From: Pararhodobacter oceanensis
GTDB taxonomy: Bacteria > Pseudomonadota > Alphaproteobacteria > Rhodobacterales > Rhodobacteraceae
DNA length: 64,000 nt
Assembly (NCBI RefSeq): GCF_003076755.1
Contig: NZ_QDKM01000003.1
Span: forward strand, 124,001-188,000
Reading direction: 5' to 3'
Shown here: positions 28,409 to 37,436 of the stretch, in pieces
Layout of the letters: every line of letters begins with the position of its first letter
How positions within the stretch are numbered: position 1 is the stretch's first letter
The notes under the pieces: generated by a model
Told to the model about the DNA's origin: nothing
Seen by the model: only the letters and a program-made list of their open reading frames with translations
Databases searched by the model: none
Made by a program: the position numbers and the translations under genes

Positions 28409-28594
28409 GGGGTCTTCATCCTTTTGCGTCACAGCAGGTCGTCGGGGTTTCTGCGGGTCATTTGCCAGTATATCCCAAAAGATCGCCCGCGATTTTCATT
28501 ATTTCCCGAAAAGAGTTTTCTCAACTGTCCATTTGGCAGTCGCAGCAATCTCGGGCAGGATGCGGCGGCATCAGCATGGCAACAGGAGCAGTTT

Positions 28595-28951
28595 ATGGCC
28601 GGATATCTCACCACGCATGTTCTGGATACGGCGCGGGGCTGCCCGGCGGCGGGGCTGAAGATCACGCTCTATGCGGTGGCAGGCGATGAAAAGCGCCAGT
28701 TGGCCGAGCTGGTGACCAATGGTGACGGGCGCACCAATGCGCCGATCCTGCCGGCTGATGATTTCAAGACCGGCACCTATGAGTTGGTGTTCCACGCGGG
28801 CGACTATCTGCGCGCGACGGGGCAGGAGGGCGATGATCCGCTGTTTCTCGATCAGGTGCCGATCCGCTTTGGCATGTCGGATGCCGCCGCGCATTACCAT
28901 GTGCCGCTGCTCTTATCGCCCTACGGGTATTCGACCTACCGCGGCAGCTAA
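28595..28951 (+). CDS. uraH: 5-hydroxyisourate hydrolase
   Basis: Transthyretin-related protein of 118 residues that hydrolyses 5-hydroxyisourate to OHCU. N-terminal [16 protein letters not shown] carries the first catalytic His; the second His and the Arg lie in the middle and later strands ([35 protein letters not shown]); the closing YRGS tetrapeptide is the family hallmark. Start at 28595 has GGAGC upstream. It diverges from the puuE operon and converges with the LysR gene, 27 bp apart. Confidence 0.95.
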   Translation: MAGYLTTHVLDTARGCPAAGLKITLYAVAGDEKRQLAELVTNGDGRTNAPILPADDFKTGTYELVFHAGDYLRATGQEGDDPLFLDQVPIRFGMSDAAAHYHVPLLLSPYGYSTYRGS

Positions 28952-28978
28952 GACCACCGTGCTATCTGACCCCGCGGC

Positions 28979-29899
28979 TCACAGGTCGCGGGTCAGCTCC
29001 TCGAGCGCGCGTTTGCAGTGCTGGGTGATGAAATCCGAGAACAGCTGCACCTTGGGATCGCGCAAACGCCGGTGCGGGGTGAGGATGCTCAGCGTCACCG
29101 GCAGCGGCGGCGTCGCCTCGGCGACTTTGACCAAAGCGCCCGAGCGCAGATGCGGGGCGACCTCGAACAGCGGTTTCATCACGATGCCATGCCCGTCGAG
29201 CGCCCATTGCGTCAGCACATCGCCGTCGTCGATCTCGAAGGGGCCGGAGATGTCGAATTTCTGATAACCGTCAGGGGTTTGCAGGGTCCATTGGAACTCT
29301 TTGGCGCCGGGAAACCGCAGGTTCAGACAGTCGTGCCTGTCGCGCACCAATGCGGCGCCATCCACCGGCATGCCGCGGCGCTGCACATAAGAGGGCGCGG
29401 CGCAGAGCACCCGCGGGCATTCCGCAATCACCCGCATTTTCAGCCCCGAATCCTCGAGCCGCCCGAGATGCAGCGCCACATCCAGCCCCTCGGTGGTCAG
29501 GTCGATGATCCGGTCGGAGAGCCGCAAACGCAGGTCAATCAGCGGGTTTTCGGCCTTGAACGCGGGCACGAAGGGCGCCACGAACCGCCGCCCGACGCCC
29601 AGAGGCGCGCCGACAAACAGCACCCCGCGCGGGTTTTTAGCGGCATCGGCAACGGCGGCTTCGGCATCGGCAATCGCCTGCAGGATGGTCTGCGCACCGT
29701 CATAAAACAGCCGCCCGTTCTCGGTCGGTTGCAATGAGCGCGTGGTGCGGTTGAACAGCCGCACGCCGAGATGCTTCTCCAGCTCTGATATCCGCCCCGA
29801 GGCCACCGCTGGCGAGGTCCGCTGGTCGCGCGCCGCCGCCGACATCGAGCCCAATTCATAGACCCGCACGAACATCTGGATCAATTTGACATAGGCCAT
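28979..29899 (-). CDS. LysR-family transcriptional regulator
   Basis: 306-residue LTTR: winged helix-turn-helix at residues 1-62 (FVRVYELGSMSAAARDQRTSPAVASGRISELEKHLGVRLFNRTTRSL spans it), linker helix about 63-90, then a periplasmic-binding-protein-like effector domain. Divergent from puuD with 94 bp between them, the classic arrangement for an LTTR controlling its neighbour, so it probably regulates urate use in response to a purine-derived effector. Binding sites were not identified by eye. Confidence 0.88.
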   Translation of the reverse strand: MAYVKLIQMFVRVYELGSMSAAARDQRTSPAVASGRISELEKHLGVRLFNRTTRSLQPTENGRLFYDGAQTILQAIADAEAAVADAAKNPRGVLFVGAPLGVGRRFVAPFVPAFKAENPLIDLRLRLSDRIIDLTTEGLDVALHLGRLEDSGLKMRVIAECPRVLCAAPSYVQRRGMPVDGAALVRDRHDCLNLRFPGAKEFQWTLQTPDGYQKFDISGPFEIDDGDVLTQWALDGHGIVMKPLFEVAPHLRSGALVKVAEATPPLPVTLSILTPHRRLRDPKVQLFSDFITQHCKRALEELTRDL

Positions 29900-29993
29900 T
29901 GTTCGTTCCCGCTTGAAAGTCTTCTGTCATTTGAAGAATTAACAGAAAGGCCACTTCTGGTATAGCCTTTGGCAAAACAATGGGGAGAGAGCG

Positions 29994-31220
29994 ATGTTTG
30001 AACTCGCGATAATCGGCGCATGGGCGGAATTTGCGGTGCGCTGGCTGCATGTCATCACCGCGATGGCATGGATCGGCTCGTCGTTCTATTTCATCGCGCT
30101 GGATCTGGGGCTGCGCAAATCCCCGCATCTGCCCGAGGGCGCGCATGGCGAGGAATGGCAGGTCCATGGCGGCGGCTTCTACCATATCCAGAAGTATCTG
30201 GTGGCGCCGGCGCAGATGCCCGAGCATCTGATCTGGTTCAAATGGGAGAGCTATACGACATGGCTGTCGGGTTTCGCGCTGATGGTGTTGGTCTATTATC
30301 TGGGCGCGGAATTCTATCTGATCGACCCGAATGTGATGGATCTGGCGGTCTGGCAGGCGGTGGCGCTGTCGGTGGGGTCGCTGGCCTTCGGCTGGCTGAT
30401 CTATGACCAGATCTGCAAGCGGTTTGTGAATGCAAACCAGACGCTGGTGATGGTGGCGCTGTTTGTGGTGCTGGTGGGCATGGCGTATTTCTACACCTCG
30501 GTGTTCTCGGGCCGTGCGAGCCTGCTGCATCTGGGCGCGTGGACGGCGACGATCATGTCGGCGAATGTGTTCATGATCATCATGCCCAACCAGCGGGTGG
30601 TGGTGAAGGATCTGCAGGAAGGCCGCAAGCCCGATCCGAAATACGGCAAGATCGCCAAACAGCGCTCGACGCATAACAATTACCTGACGCTGCCGGTGAT
30701 TTTCCTGATGCTGTCGAACCATTATCCGCTGGCCTTTGCCACCGAATATGCCTGGATTATTGCCTCTTTGGTGTTCCTGATGGGGGTGACAATAAGGCAT
30801 TATTTCAACGCCAATCACGCGGGCACCGGCAATCCGACCTGGACCTGGGCGGTGACGGCGGTGATTTTCATCCTGATCATGTGGCTCTCGGTGGTGCCGC
30901 GGCAAAGCGCCGAGGAAGAGCTCGCCGCGCTGCCGCCTGCGGCGCAGCGGTTCGCGCAGTCCGAGCATTTCGAAGAGGTCTATTACGCGGTCGCCGGGCG
31001 CTGTTCGATGTGCCACGCCGAAGAGCCGGGTTATCCGGGCATCAATTGGGCGCCGCGCGGGCTGGTCTTGGAAACCGAGGCGCAGATCGCCCGCGCCGCG
31101 CAGCAGATCTACCTGCAATCGGGGCGCAGCACCGCGATGCCCCCCGCCAATGTCTCATGGATGGAAGACGAGGAACGCGCCCTGATCCGCCGCTGGTATC
31201 AAAGCGTCACACAGGGCTGA
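29994..31220 (+). CDS. puuD: urate hydroxylase PuuD (membrane-bound, cytochrome c domain)
   Basis: Membrane urate oxidase of 408 residues converting urate to 5-hydroxyisourate and passing electrons to a respiratory chain instead of making peroxide. About eight transmembrane helices fill residues 8-300, with conserved His in VRWLHVITAMAWIGSSFY and GGGFYHIQKYL. The C-terminal part (about 320-408) is a cytochrome c domain with one CSMCH heme-binding motif and a later Met in STAMPPANVSWM as likely axial ligand. Start at 29994 with GGAGAGAG upstream. Divergent from the LysR gene. Confidence 0.93.
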   Translation: MFELAIIGAWAEFAVRWLHVITAMAWIGSSFYFIALDLGLRKSPHLPEGAHGEEWQVHGGGFYHIQKYLVAPAQMPEHLIWFKWESYTTWLSGFALMVLVYYLGAEFYLIDPNVMDLAVWQAVALSVGSLAFGWLIYDQICKRFVNANQTLVMVALFVVLVGMAYFYTSVFSGRASLLHLGAWTATIMSANVFMIIMPNQRVVVKDLQEGRKPDPKYGKIAKQRSTHNNYLTLPVIFLMLSNHYPLAFATEYAWIIASLVFLMGVTIRHYFNANHAGTGNPTWTWAVTAVIFILIMWLSVVPRQSAEEELAALPPAAQRFAQSEHFEEVYYAVAGRCSMCHAEEPGYPGINWAPRGLVLETEAQIARAAQQIYLQSGRSTAMPPANVSWMEDEERALIRRWYQSVTQG

Positions 31221-31250
31221 GCCCCTCCCTTCAATATAACCCCCCTCAAC

Positions 31251-31287
31251 AGAAAACCGGCGCCCTCCCCGAGAGCGCCGGTTTTCT
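31251..31287 (+). terminator. rho-independent-like terminator after puuD
   Basis: AGAAAACCGGCGC (31251-31263) pairs perfectly with GCGCCGGTTTTCT (31275-31287), giving a 13-bp stem ending in a T-rich arm, 31 bp after the puuD stop. Symmetric A/T ends could serve both strands. Confidence 0.8.
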
Positions 31288-31311
31288 CTATGCAGCAAGT
31301 CCAAAACTCCG

Positions 31312-31370
31312 CCCCCGTCATCTGTCCAGAAATATCCCGGGGGAGGCGTAGCCGGGGGCAGCGCCCCCAT
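31312..31370 (+). repeat. CCCCCGTCATCTGTC-family repeat, copy 2
   Basis: Core at 31312-31343 followed by a GCCGGGGGCAGCGCCCCC hairpin. It lies downstream of puuD, past that gene's terminator. Confidence 0.75.
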
Positions 31371-31395
31371 TCGCGGGCCTGCCCGCGTCCCTATA

Positions 31396-31557
31396 GTGGC
31401 GGCGAAGGCGGGCCATAGGCCCTCCGCCGCCGCCACATCCTGCTTAGCGCATGTCGCGTTCAATTGAATTCACCTGTTGGCGTGAACGCATTTGCTTTGC
31501 AAACGCTGCCTCACGCCAACAGGCACATACGCAGATCATCTTCGTCGCGACACGCTT
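31396..31557. repeat. nested palindromes downstream of the 5'-nucleotidase gene
   Basis: First hairpin: GTGGCGGCG (31396-31404) with CGCCGCCAC (31428-31436). Second, larger: CCTGTTGGCGTGA (31473-31485) with TCACGCCAACAGG (31511-31523), a perfect 13-bp stem whose loop itself folds (GCATTTGC/GCAAACGC). Outer arms AGCGCATGTCGCG (31446-) and CGCGACACGCT (about 31546-31556) are also partly complementary. No gene here; probably transcription end for converging genes. Confidence 0.65.
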
Positions 31558-33173
31558 TAATCAATCCGCGTAATGCGCCCGTCGGTATAGGGCGTATAGG
31601 GCGTGTTTTCAGCAAGGAATTCCGCCACCACATCGCCAACATCGGGGCCGAAGTCATAGGCGTTGATCGCATTGTCGCGGAACATCGCATAGCCATCGCC
31701 GCCGTTGCGCATAAAGTCATTGGAGACCACGCCATAGATCATCTCGGGATCAATCGGCACAAAGCCGCTCTCCGACATCACCATCACATCCGAGATCCGG
31801 CTGCCGGGCTCGGCGGTGGAATTGACCGTGTATTGCAGTCCCGAGACCTGCGCAAAGCGCCCGCCGCCGTCTTCCAACCGGCTGGCGCCATTTTCCAATG
31901 CGGCGATGACATCGGCGCCGGACAGCTCAAAAGTGGCCAGCGTGTTCTGGAACGGCAGCACCGAGAGCACTTCGCCCAGGGTGATCGTGCCTTCGTCAAT
32001 CGAGGCGCGCAACCCGCCGCCGTTCTGGATCGCGATACTGATGCCCTGCCCTGCCACGCGCGAGAGCATCGCATCGGTGACCAGATTGCCCATCTGGCAT
32101 TCGACCTGACGGCAGACGCTGCGGTCGCCCTCGATCGGGCCGGCGGATTCCGAGACCACAAGGCTGCGCGTCGCCTCGATCGGCTCGGCCATGCTGGCGA
32201 CCCATTCGGCGATCTCGGGGTCGGGCTGGACCTCGGCGTTGATCTCGATGGTGTCGCCCGAGGCGAACATCAGTTTGCCGTCACCGTCGAGTTCCAGCAC
32301 CAGATGCCCCAGATAGCGGCTATAGGCGCCGGCCTGCACCACCGGCACCATGCTGCCGTCGACATTATCCACCCAGGTCGGATAGGGGCCTTCGCGGCGC
32401 GGGTCGGTGGCCGAGAGATAGGTATGGCTATGACCGCCGACCACCGCCGTCAGACCGGGGATCTGCGCGGCCATTTCCTGCTCGGGCACATAGCCGACAT
32501 GGGTCAGGGCGATGATCGTGGTGATCCCCTGCTCCTGCAGCTCCTCGACCGAAGAGCGCACCGATTCCAACGCGTCATTGACGATAATCGTCGGCCCCGG
32601 CGAGGAGATATCCGGCGTGTCATTGGTGATCGCGCCGACAACACCGACCTGCAGGTCACCGGCGGTGAGCACCGCATAGGGCACCACGCGACCGGCCAGC
32701 ATATTGTTGCCCGAGACATCGAGATTGGCCGCGACCAGCGGGTATTCGGCGGTTTCGGCAAAGACCATCAGCCCCTCGGGGCCGTTGTCGAATTCATGGT
32801 TGCCGACCGCCATCGCATCCAGTCCGATACGGTCGTTCAACTCGGCCTCGGCGCGGCCGCCGTAGGTGGTAAAGAACAATGAGCCCTGCGAGCTGTCGCC
32901 AGCGCTGAGCACCAGCACGGGATCGCCCTGCGCAGTGATCGCGTCGCGCATCTGGTTGATCAGGGTGAACAGCCGCGCGGCGCCGCCAAAGCACTCACCG
33001 GCGGCGTCATCTTCCGCTGAACAGGTCGAGTTGAACCGGTTGATCGGCTCGATCCGGCTGTGGAAATCGTTGAAATGCAGGATGTGCAAATGCGTATCCG
33101 CCAGCGCGGGGGCGCCCAGCGCCGCCAGTGCCGCCGCGCCGGTGAGCGCCCGCAGTTTCGGTGAAATGGACAT
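31557..33173 (-). CDS. periplasmic bifunctional metallophosphatase / 5'-nucleotidase
   Basis: UshA-like enzyme of 538 residues, secreted through a signal peptide (residues 1-25, cleavage after ALA). N-terminal metallophosphatase domain: HFNDFHSRI, VLSAGDSSQGS, AVGNHEFDNG, THVGY and GGHSHTY provide the two-metal ligands. C-terminal 5_nucleotid_C domain (about 345-520) has NLVTDAML, QNGGGLRASI and SNDFMRNGGDGY for the nucleoside stack. It probably salvages extracellular nucleotides, fitting with the purine genes upstream. Possible single substrate variants (2',3'-cyclic nucleotides, NAD) cannot be separated. Confidence 0.92.
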   Translation of the reverse strand: MSISPKLRALTGAAALAALGAPALADTHLHILHFNDFHSRIEPINRFNSTCSAEDDAAGECFGGAARLFTLINQMRDAITAQGDPVLVLSAGDSSQGSLFFTTYGGRAEAELNDRIGLDAMAVGNHEFDNGPEGLMVFAETAEYPLVAANLDVSGNNMLAGRVVPYAVLTAGDLQVGVVGAITNDTPDISSPGPTIIVNDALESVRSSVEELQEQGITTIIALTHVGYVPEQEMAAQIPGLTAVVGGHSHTYLSATDPRREGPYPTWVDNVDGSMVPVVQAGAYSRYLGHLVLELDGDGKLMFASGDTIEINAEVQPDPEIAEWVASMAEPIEATRSLVVSESAGPIEGDRSVCRQVECQMGNLVTDAMLSRVAGQGISIAIQNGGGLRASIDEGTITLGEVLSVLPFQNTLATFELSGADVIAALENGASRLEDGGGRFAQVSGLQYTVNSTAEPGSRISDVMVMSESGFVPIDPEMIYGVVSNDFMRNGGDGYAMFRDNAINAYDFGPDVGDVVAEFLAENTPYTPYTDGRITRID

Positions 33174-33419
33174 CGTCGACTCCCCTGTTGTTTTTATCCC
33201 TATGCCGCAGGTTGCGCGGAATTGACCGTCAAGTCAAAGCCCGTGAGCAGGGGTTGCGGGACTTTGGGCGGGATCGGCAGGTTTTCGCAGTGCGGCGACT
33301 TGCGGGAGCGGTTGGTTGCGCTTTGAGTGGCGGGTGGCGGGAGGTGATTACGCGCTGCGTATCTTTTGTCAGGCACCGGCGGAGCGCCGTGCCCACTTTC
33401 AGGCCCTGCGGCACACCTT

Positions 33420-33580
33420 ATCCTCTGTCAGGCCCGGCGGCACCGCCGGGCCGCGCCCGACCCTCCCCCCGGGAGGGCGCATTGTTGATGGCCTTCACAG
33501 CACGCCTAGCATGAATGCTATTGAGCGCAGCGCGCTGTGGAAAGGATGCGCGCGCCCGCCCAGGGTCGGGCGCCGCCCTA
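33420..33580 (+). repeat. 225-bp-period tandem repeat, copy 1
   Basis: Begins with a perfect palindrome of two 10-bp arms (GGCCCGGCGG / CCGCCGGGCC, 33431-33452), then GCGCCCGACCCTCCC, GGGAGGGCGC, and ends in GCGCCCGCCCAGGGTCGGGC. The two ends are partly complementary to each other. Confidence 0.75.
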
Positions 33581-33640
33581 TGGACTTTGGGATTGAGGCC
33601 GGTCTGGACGACAGGAGACAGGATTATTCTGCTCGCTCCA

Positions 33641-33800
33641 GATCAACCGTCAGGCGCGGGGCACCCTGGGCCGCGCCCGTCCCTCCCCACGGGAGGGCGC
33701 CTTGGCGAAGTGGTGAGCGGCTCGGACGGCTTGGATGCTTTTGAACACGGCGCGTTGCGGAAAGGATGCGTGCGCCCACCCAGGTTCAGGCGCGGCCCTG
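33641..33800 (+). repeat. 225-bp-period tandem repeat, copy 2
   Basis: Same unit with a decayed palindrome (GGGGCACCCTGGGCC) but well-kept GGGAGGGCGCCTTGG, GTGGTGAGCGGCTCGGACGG and AAAGGATGCG blocks. Confidence 0.75.
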
Positions 33801-33865
33801 GGTGCTTAGGGGGTGGTTGGAATTGGGCGGTAGGCGCCACATAAGTGAAAGAATTGCTCGCGCCG

Positions 33866-34027
33866 TATCAACCGTCTGGCCCGGCGGCACCGCCGGGCCG
33901 CGCCCGACCCTCCCCATGGGAGGGCGCCTTGGAGATGTGGTGAGCGGCTCGGACGGCATGGGCGCTTTTGAGCGCGGCGCGTTGTGGAAGGGATGCCGGC
34001 GCCCGCCCAGGGTCGGGCGCGGCCCTA
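33866..34027 (+). repeat. 225-bp-period tandem repeat, copy 3
   Basis: Palindrome at 33878-33899 identical to copy 1, then GTGGTGAGCGGCTCGGACGG as in copy 2. It starts 216 bases upstream of the DUF952 gene. Confidence 0.75.
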
Positions 34028-34242
34028 TTCGCTTTGCTTTACCGGCGCTGCAAGTCACCTGCGGCTCTGGGCGAGCGAAAGGAATGGATTGTTCAGGCAC
34101 GCGGGCGCCCTCTCTGGGCGGGTGCGACCCTTTGCGCTTTGGCTCGGCCAGCGGCAAAGCCGTGGGCGATGCAGCGGGGCAAAGCGGGCGCCCATTCGCC
34201 ATTGGCATTGACCGCGGCGCGTGGTTTCGGCATGAGCATCTT

Positions 34243-34581
34243 ATGATGATATACAAGATATTCCGCCGTTCCGAATGGGACGATTTCACCATTGCCGGGC
34301 GGACCTTGGGCGCGCCGGTGGATCTGACCGATGGCTACATCCATCTGTCCACCGCCGCGCAGGTCGCCGAGACCGCGGCCAAACATTTCTCGGATCAAAG
34401 CGATCTGGTGCTGGTGGCGGTGGATGCCTCGGCGCTGGGCGAGGCGCTGAAATGGGAGCCCTCGCGCGGTGGCGCGCTGTTTCCGCATCTCTACCGGCCC
34501 CTGTTCCTCACGGATGTCATCTGGGACAAATCCCTGCCCTTGGGCGTCGCCGGACATATCTTTCCCGAAGGGGTGATCTGA
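34243..34581 (+). CDS. DUF952 domain-containing protein
   Basis: Small cytosolic protein of about 112 residues (ATG at 34243 or 34246). DUF952 features: [12 protein letters not shown] at the N-terminus, [20 protein letters not shown] in the middle (YIHLS is the family signature), [18 protein letters not shown] and a C-terminal region. The biochemical role of the family is unknown, although the fold is related to ADP-ribosyltransferase-like/RNA 2'-phosphotransferase-type proteins. Its stop overlaps the pyrD start by one base, so the two are coupled. Confidence 0.88.
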   Translation: MMIYKIFRRSEWDDFTIAGRTLGAPVDLTDGYIHLSTAAQVAETAAKHFSDQSDLVLVAVDASALGEALKWEPSRGGALFPHLYRPLFLTDVIWDKSLPLGVAGHIFPEGVI

Positions 34582-35645
34582 TGATCAGCGCGCTGGGACT
34601 GAAGGCAATGCACCGGCTCGACCCCGAGCGCGCGCATCATCTGGCGCTGCGGGCGTTGCGGCTGGGGCTGGTGCCGGCGACGGGGGTCTATACCTCCGCG
34701 CGGCTGCGGGTGCAGTTCGCCGGGCTGGAGCTGCCCAATCCGGTGGGGCTGGCGGCGGGGTTCGACAAGAACGCGGTGGCGCTGGCGCCCTTGGCCAAAC
34801 AGGGGTTCGGCTTTCTCGAGGTCGGCGCCGCGACGCCGCGCCCGCAAGAGGGCAACCCGCGCCCGCGTCTGTTCCGGCTGAGTGAGGATCAGGCGGTGAT
34901 CAACCGCTTTGGCTTTAACAACGAGGGCGCGCAGGCGATTGCCGCGCGGCTGGCGAAACGGCCCAAGGGTCGGGGCGAGCGCGCGGTGGTGGGGCTTAAT
35001 CTGGGCGCGAATAAAGACAGCGACGACCGCGCCGATGATTTCGCGCAAGTCCTGCGGGTCTGCGGGCCGCATGTGGATTTCGCCACGGTGAATGTGTCCT
35101 CGCCCAATACCGAGAAGCTGCGCGACCTGCAGGGGCCCGAGGCGCTGCGCGCACTTCTGGCCGGTGTGATCGCGGCGCGGGACGAGATGGCTGCGCCGAT
35201 CCCGATCTTTTTGAAAATCGCACCGGATCTCGATGCCGAGGGGCTAGCGGGGATTGCCGAGGTGGCGGTCAGCAGCGGCTTGGATGCGGTGATCGCGACC
35301 AATACCACGCTCTCGCGGGAGGGGCTGGTAAGCGCCCATGCGGGCGAGGCGGGCGGGCTCTCGGGCGCGCCTTTGTTCGAGCGCTCGACGCGGGTCTTGG
35401 CGCAACTATCCAAGCTGACCGATAGCGCATTGCCACTGATCGGGGTCGGCGGGATTGCCAGTGCCGAGGATGCCTATGCCAAGATCTTGGCCGGGGCGAG
35501 CGCGGTGCAGATCTACTCGGCGCTGATCTATCACGGCATGACACTGGTCGATGAAATCGCGCGCGGGCTCGATGCTTTGCTTGAGCGTGACGGGTTCGAG
35601 ACCATCGCGCAGGCAAGCGGAAAGGGACGCGACGCATGGCTGTAA
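34581..35645 (+). CDS. pyrD: dihydroorotate dehydrogenase (quinone), class 2
   Basis: Membrane-associated FMN enzyme of 354 residues that oxidises dihydroorotate to orotate with quinone as acceptor. The N-terminal helical extension (about 1-40), which marks class 2 enzymes, is present. FMN barrel motifs: [44 protein letters not shown] with the catalytic Ser, FLKIAPDL, and [32 protein letters not shown]. Length and order are standard. It overlaps the ArsC-like gene by 10 bp. Confidence 0.95.
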   Translation: MISALGLKAMHRLDPERAHHLALRALRLGLVPATGVYTSARLRVQFAGLELPNPVGLAAGFDKNAVALAPLAKQGFGFLEVGAATPRPQEGNPRPRLFRLSEDQAVINRFGFNNEGAQAIAARLAKRPKGRGERAVVGLNLGANKDSDDRADDFAQVLRVCGPHVDFATVNVSSPNTEKLRDLQGPEALRALLAGVIAARDEMAAPIPIFLKIAPDLDAEGLAGIAEVAVSSGLDAVIATNTTLSREGLVSAHAGEAGGLSGAPLFERSTRVLAQLSKLTDSALPLIGVGGIASAEDAYAKILAGASAVQIYSALIYHGMTLVDEIARGLDALLERDGFETIAQASGKGRDAWL

Positions 35646-35962
35646 CGCTCTGGCACAATCCGCGCTGTTCGAAATCCCGCGCGGCGCTTGCTTTGCTTGA
35701 GGATAAGGGGCTGGCGGTCGATATCCGGCTCTATTTGCAGGATGCGCCGGATGCAGAGGCGCTGCGCGAGATGCTGGCGGCGCTGGAGCTGCCGGCGTCG
35801 GCATTGTTGCGCAAGGACGGGGCGGCGCTCAAGGACCGGCCCGAGGCTGAGATCATCGCGGCGATGGTCGAGACACCGGCGTTGATCGAGCGGCCGGTGG
35901 TGCGGATCGGTGAGCGCGCGGTGATTGGCCGCCCGACCGAGGCGATCGAAGACCTGCTTTAG
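35636..35962 (+). CDS. arsenate reductase (ArsC, glutaredoxin-coupled)-like protein
   Basis: Protein of 108 residues with thioredoxin fold of the ArsC/Spx family. N-terminal [10 protein letters not shown] contains the single catalytic Cys followed by Ser-x-x-Arg, and the C-terminal [19 protein letters not shown] matches the ArsC GRP block. Whether it reduces arsenate or is a housekeeping YffB-type paralogue cannot be decided, since no ars operon is nearby. It overlaps pyrD by 10 bp and converges with the next gene, sharing 4 bases. Confidence 0.85.
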   Translation: MAVTLWHNPRCSKSRAALALLEDKGLAVDIRLYLQDAPDAEALREMLAALELPASALLRKDGAALKDRPEAEIIAAMVETPALIERPVVRIGERAVIGRPTEAIEDLL

Positions 35963-36855
35963 CGACTGGCCACCGCGCTGCCGGCCTCGCCGCCCACCGC
36001 GCTGATCGCAAACACGCAGCCATCGCTGGGCAATTGCGGCACGGTGGCGCAAAGCCCGCGCGCCACGGTCCATGCGGCGAGCACCCGCGGCACGTAATCG
36101 CGGGTCTCGGCATAGGGCGGCACGCCGTGGTTGCGCCGCACCGCGCCCTCGCCGGCGTTATAGCCGGCCAGCGCCAGCACGATATCATTGTCGAACTCGC
36201 CCAGCAGCCAATCGAGATAAGCGACCCCGCCGCGGATATTCTGCGCCGGATCATTGCTGTCCGTAACGCCGAAGCGTTCGGCGGTGGCGGGGATCAACTG
36301 CATCAGCCCCTGCGCGCCCGCATGGCTGACCGCGGTCACACGACCGGCGGATTCCACCGAGATCACCGCCAGCGCCAAGGCCGGAGAGACCGAGGTGCCG
36401 ATGGTCGCGCCCAAGATGCGGGCGCCGTGGCTGGCGGCGATGTCTTGCAGGTGCTGCACCGAGGGTTCGGGGATACGCGCGCCCTCGGGCGCCATGCGCA
36501 GGGCGGCGATGGAGGCCAGAAACCGCCCCTCGCCCTGGGTCAGACCGGCTGGCACATAATCCCAATACCAGCCAAAGCGCGCCGTGGGCGGGGTGCTGGC
36601 GTCGGGCGTGGCCTGCGGTGCGGCGAGGGCGGTGGGGCTTGGCGCGACGGGCGCAGGCGGGGCGATGCGGCGGGCCTGTTCTTCGGGGTCGATCTGCACG
36701 GTGATCCGGCTGCTGCCATTCTGCGGCGCGACGGCAATGCGGCGAAAGGTGAAATCCTCGGCATTGGCGGGCGGGACATAGGGCGCCACGGCCAAAACCG
36801 CCGCCAGAAGGGCGACGCAACGCGGGGCGGGGAACTTGGGCAAGCTGCTCGGCAT
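35959..36855 (-). CDS. lytic transglycosylase (SLT domain)
   Basis: Exported murein hydrolase of 298 residues. Signal peptide about 1-32 (cleavage after ANA). A Pro/Ala-rich linker (about 65-95) is followed by the SLT lysozyme-like domain (about 150-260): catalytic Glu in ISVESAGRVTAVS, then GAQGLMQLIPATAERFGV, NIRGGVAYLDWLL and ALAGYNAGEGAV, the three family motifs. It cleaves the MurNAc-GlcNAc bond to give anhydro-muropeptides. Often linked to secretion or pilus systems, and the tad locus begins just beyond its start on the opposite strand. Confidence 0.9.
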   Translation of the reverse strand: MPSSLPKFPAPRCVALLAAVLAVAPYVPPANAEDFTFRRIAVAPQNGSSRITVQIDPEEQARRIAPPAPVAPSPTALAAPQATPDASTPPTARFGWYWDYVPAGLTQGEGRFLASIAALRMAPEGARIPEPSVQHLQDIAASHGARILGATIGTSVSPALALAVISVESAGRVTAVSHAGAQGLMQLIPATAERFGVTDSNDPAQNIRGGVAYLDWLLGEFDNDIVLALAGYNAGEGAVRRNHGVPPYAETRDYVPRVLAAWTVARGLCATVPQLPSDGCVFAISAVGGEAGSAVASR

Positions 36856-37203
36856 GGACCCAACTTTACTGGCGTTTCTATCGCGCGCCTTTGCTGTTGC
36901 TGCCCAGATTGACAGAAAACCCGCAGATTCGCAAACCTGCTGATCCGGCGCTCATGCAACCGATAGAGGAGGTCGTTGCGCGAGGTGGAACAATCAAAGC
37001 AATCCGCCACGCTGACGAAACAATGCCGCGGTATGTCCTAATATTTACCTTTTTTTAGTCTTGATTGCCCCGCGCTGCGCCGCATTCACGCCACGCGAAC
37101 ACCCGATATTCAATCATGTTCGGAGGGTGTCGCTGGCCCAAACCCATTAACTGCCAAGGCGTCTCCGGGCATTATTTTAGTATAGGCAATCTGGAGAAAA
37201 CCT
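36856..37203 (+). promoter_or_regulatory. 348-bp region upstream of the first flp pilin gene
   Basis: Holds the divergent promoters of the lytic transglycosylase and flp. AT-rich stretches at 37036-37060 and 37171-37190 are candidate promoter areas, and GGAGAAAA lies just before the flp ATG at 37204. I find no ORF or RNA gene. Confidence 0.45.
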
Positions 37204-37416
37204 ATGAAAATGACTGCAATGATCAAGCATTTCGCTGCCGACGAGTCGGGCGCTGTCACCGTGGACTGGGTGGTTCTGACCGCCGCCATCGTCGGCCTCG
37301 GGCTGGCGGTTGTGACCTCGGTCCGCACCGGTGTGAACTCGCTGGGCACCGATATCTCGAACTCGCTGACCACCGCTTCGGTGGCGACGCTGAGCACGCT
37401 GGGCAACAATAGCTAA
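37204..37416 (+). CDS. flp: Flp-type IVc pilin, copy 1
   Basis: Prepilin of 70 residues. A short positive leader ends in ESG, and cleavage after the Gly would give a mature pilin starting AVTVDWVVLTAAIVG, a hydrophobic assembly helix. The usual Flp Glu5-Tyr6 pair is replaced by Asp5-Trp6. Ribosome site GGAGAAAA. The Ser/Thr-rich C-terminus is short. It is followed by a stem-loop and then a second, near-identical pilin gene, suggesting recent duplication. It builds the fibre exported through CpaC/CpaF. Confidence 0.92.
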   Translation: MKMTAMIKHFAADESGAVTVDWVVLTAAIVGLGLAVVTSVRTGVNSLGTDISNSLTTASVATLSTLGNNS

Positions 37417-37436
37417 GCCTGCCGGCGCGAAGATCG

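Larger units (their letters stand above)
33174..34242. other. 1.07-kb gene-free stretch made mostly of GC-rich repeats
   Basis: Contains three copies of a roughly 225-bp unit (listed separately). The open frames here follow the repeats and their translations repeat themselves (RPTLPMGGRLGDVVSGSD type), so I treat them as non-coding. No RNA gene recognised. Confidence 0.7.

Noticed and set aside
31464-32882. 472-codon plus-strand frame opposite the 5'-nucleotidase
   Set aside because: Antisense shadow; the minus-strand product has a signal peptide and all metallophosphatase motifs.
33766-34242. Long N-terminal extension in frame with DUF952
   Set aside because: The extension is translated repeat DNA; the family starts at IYKIF with an ATG at 34243/34246.
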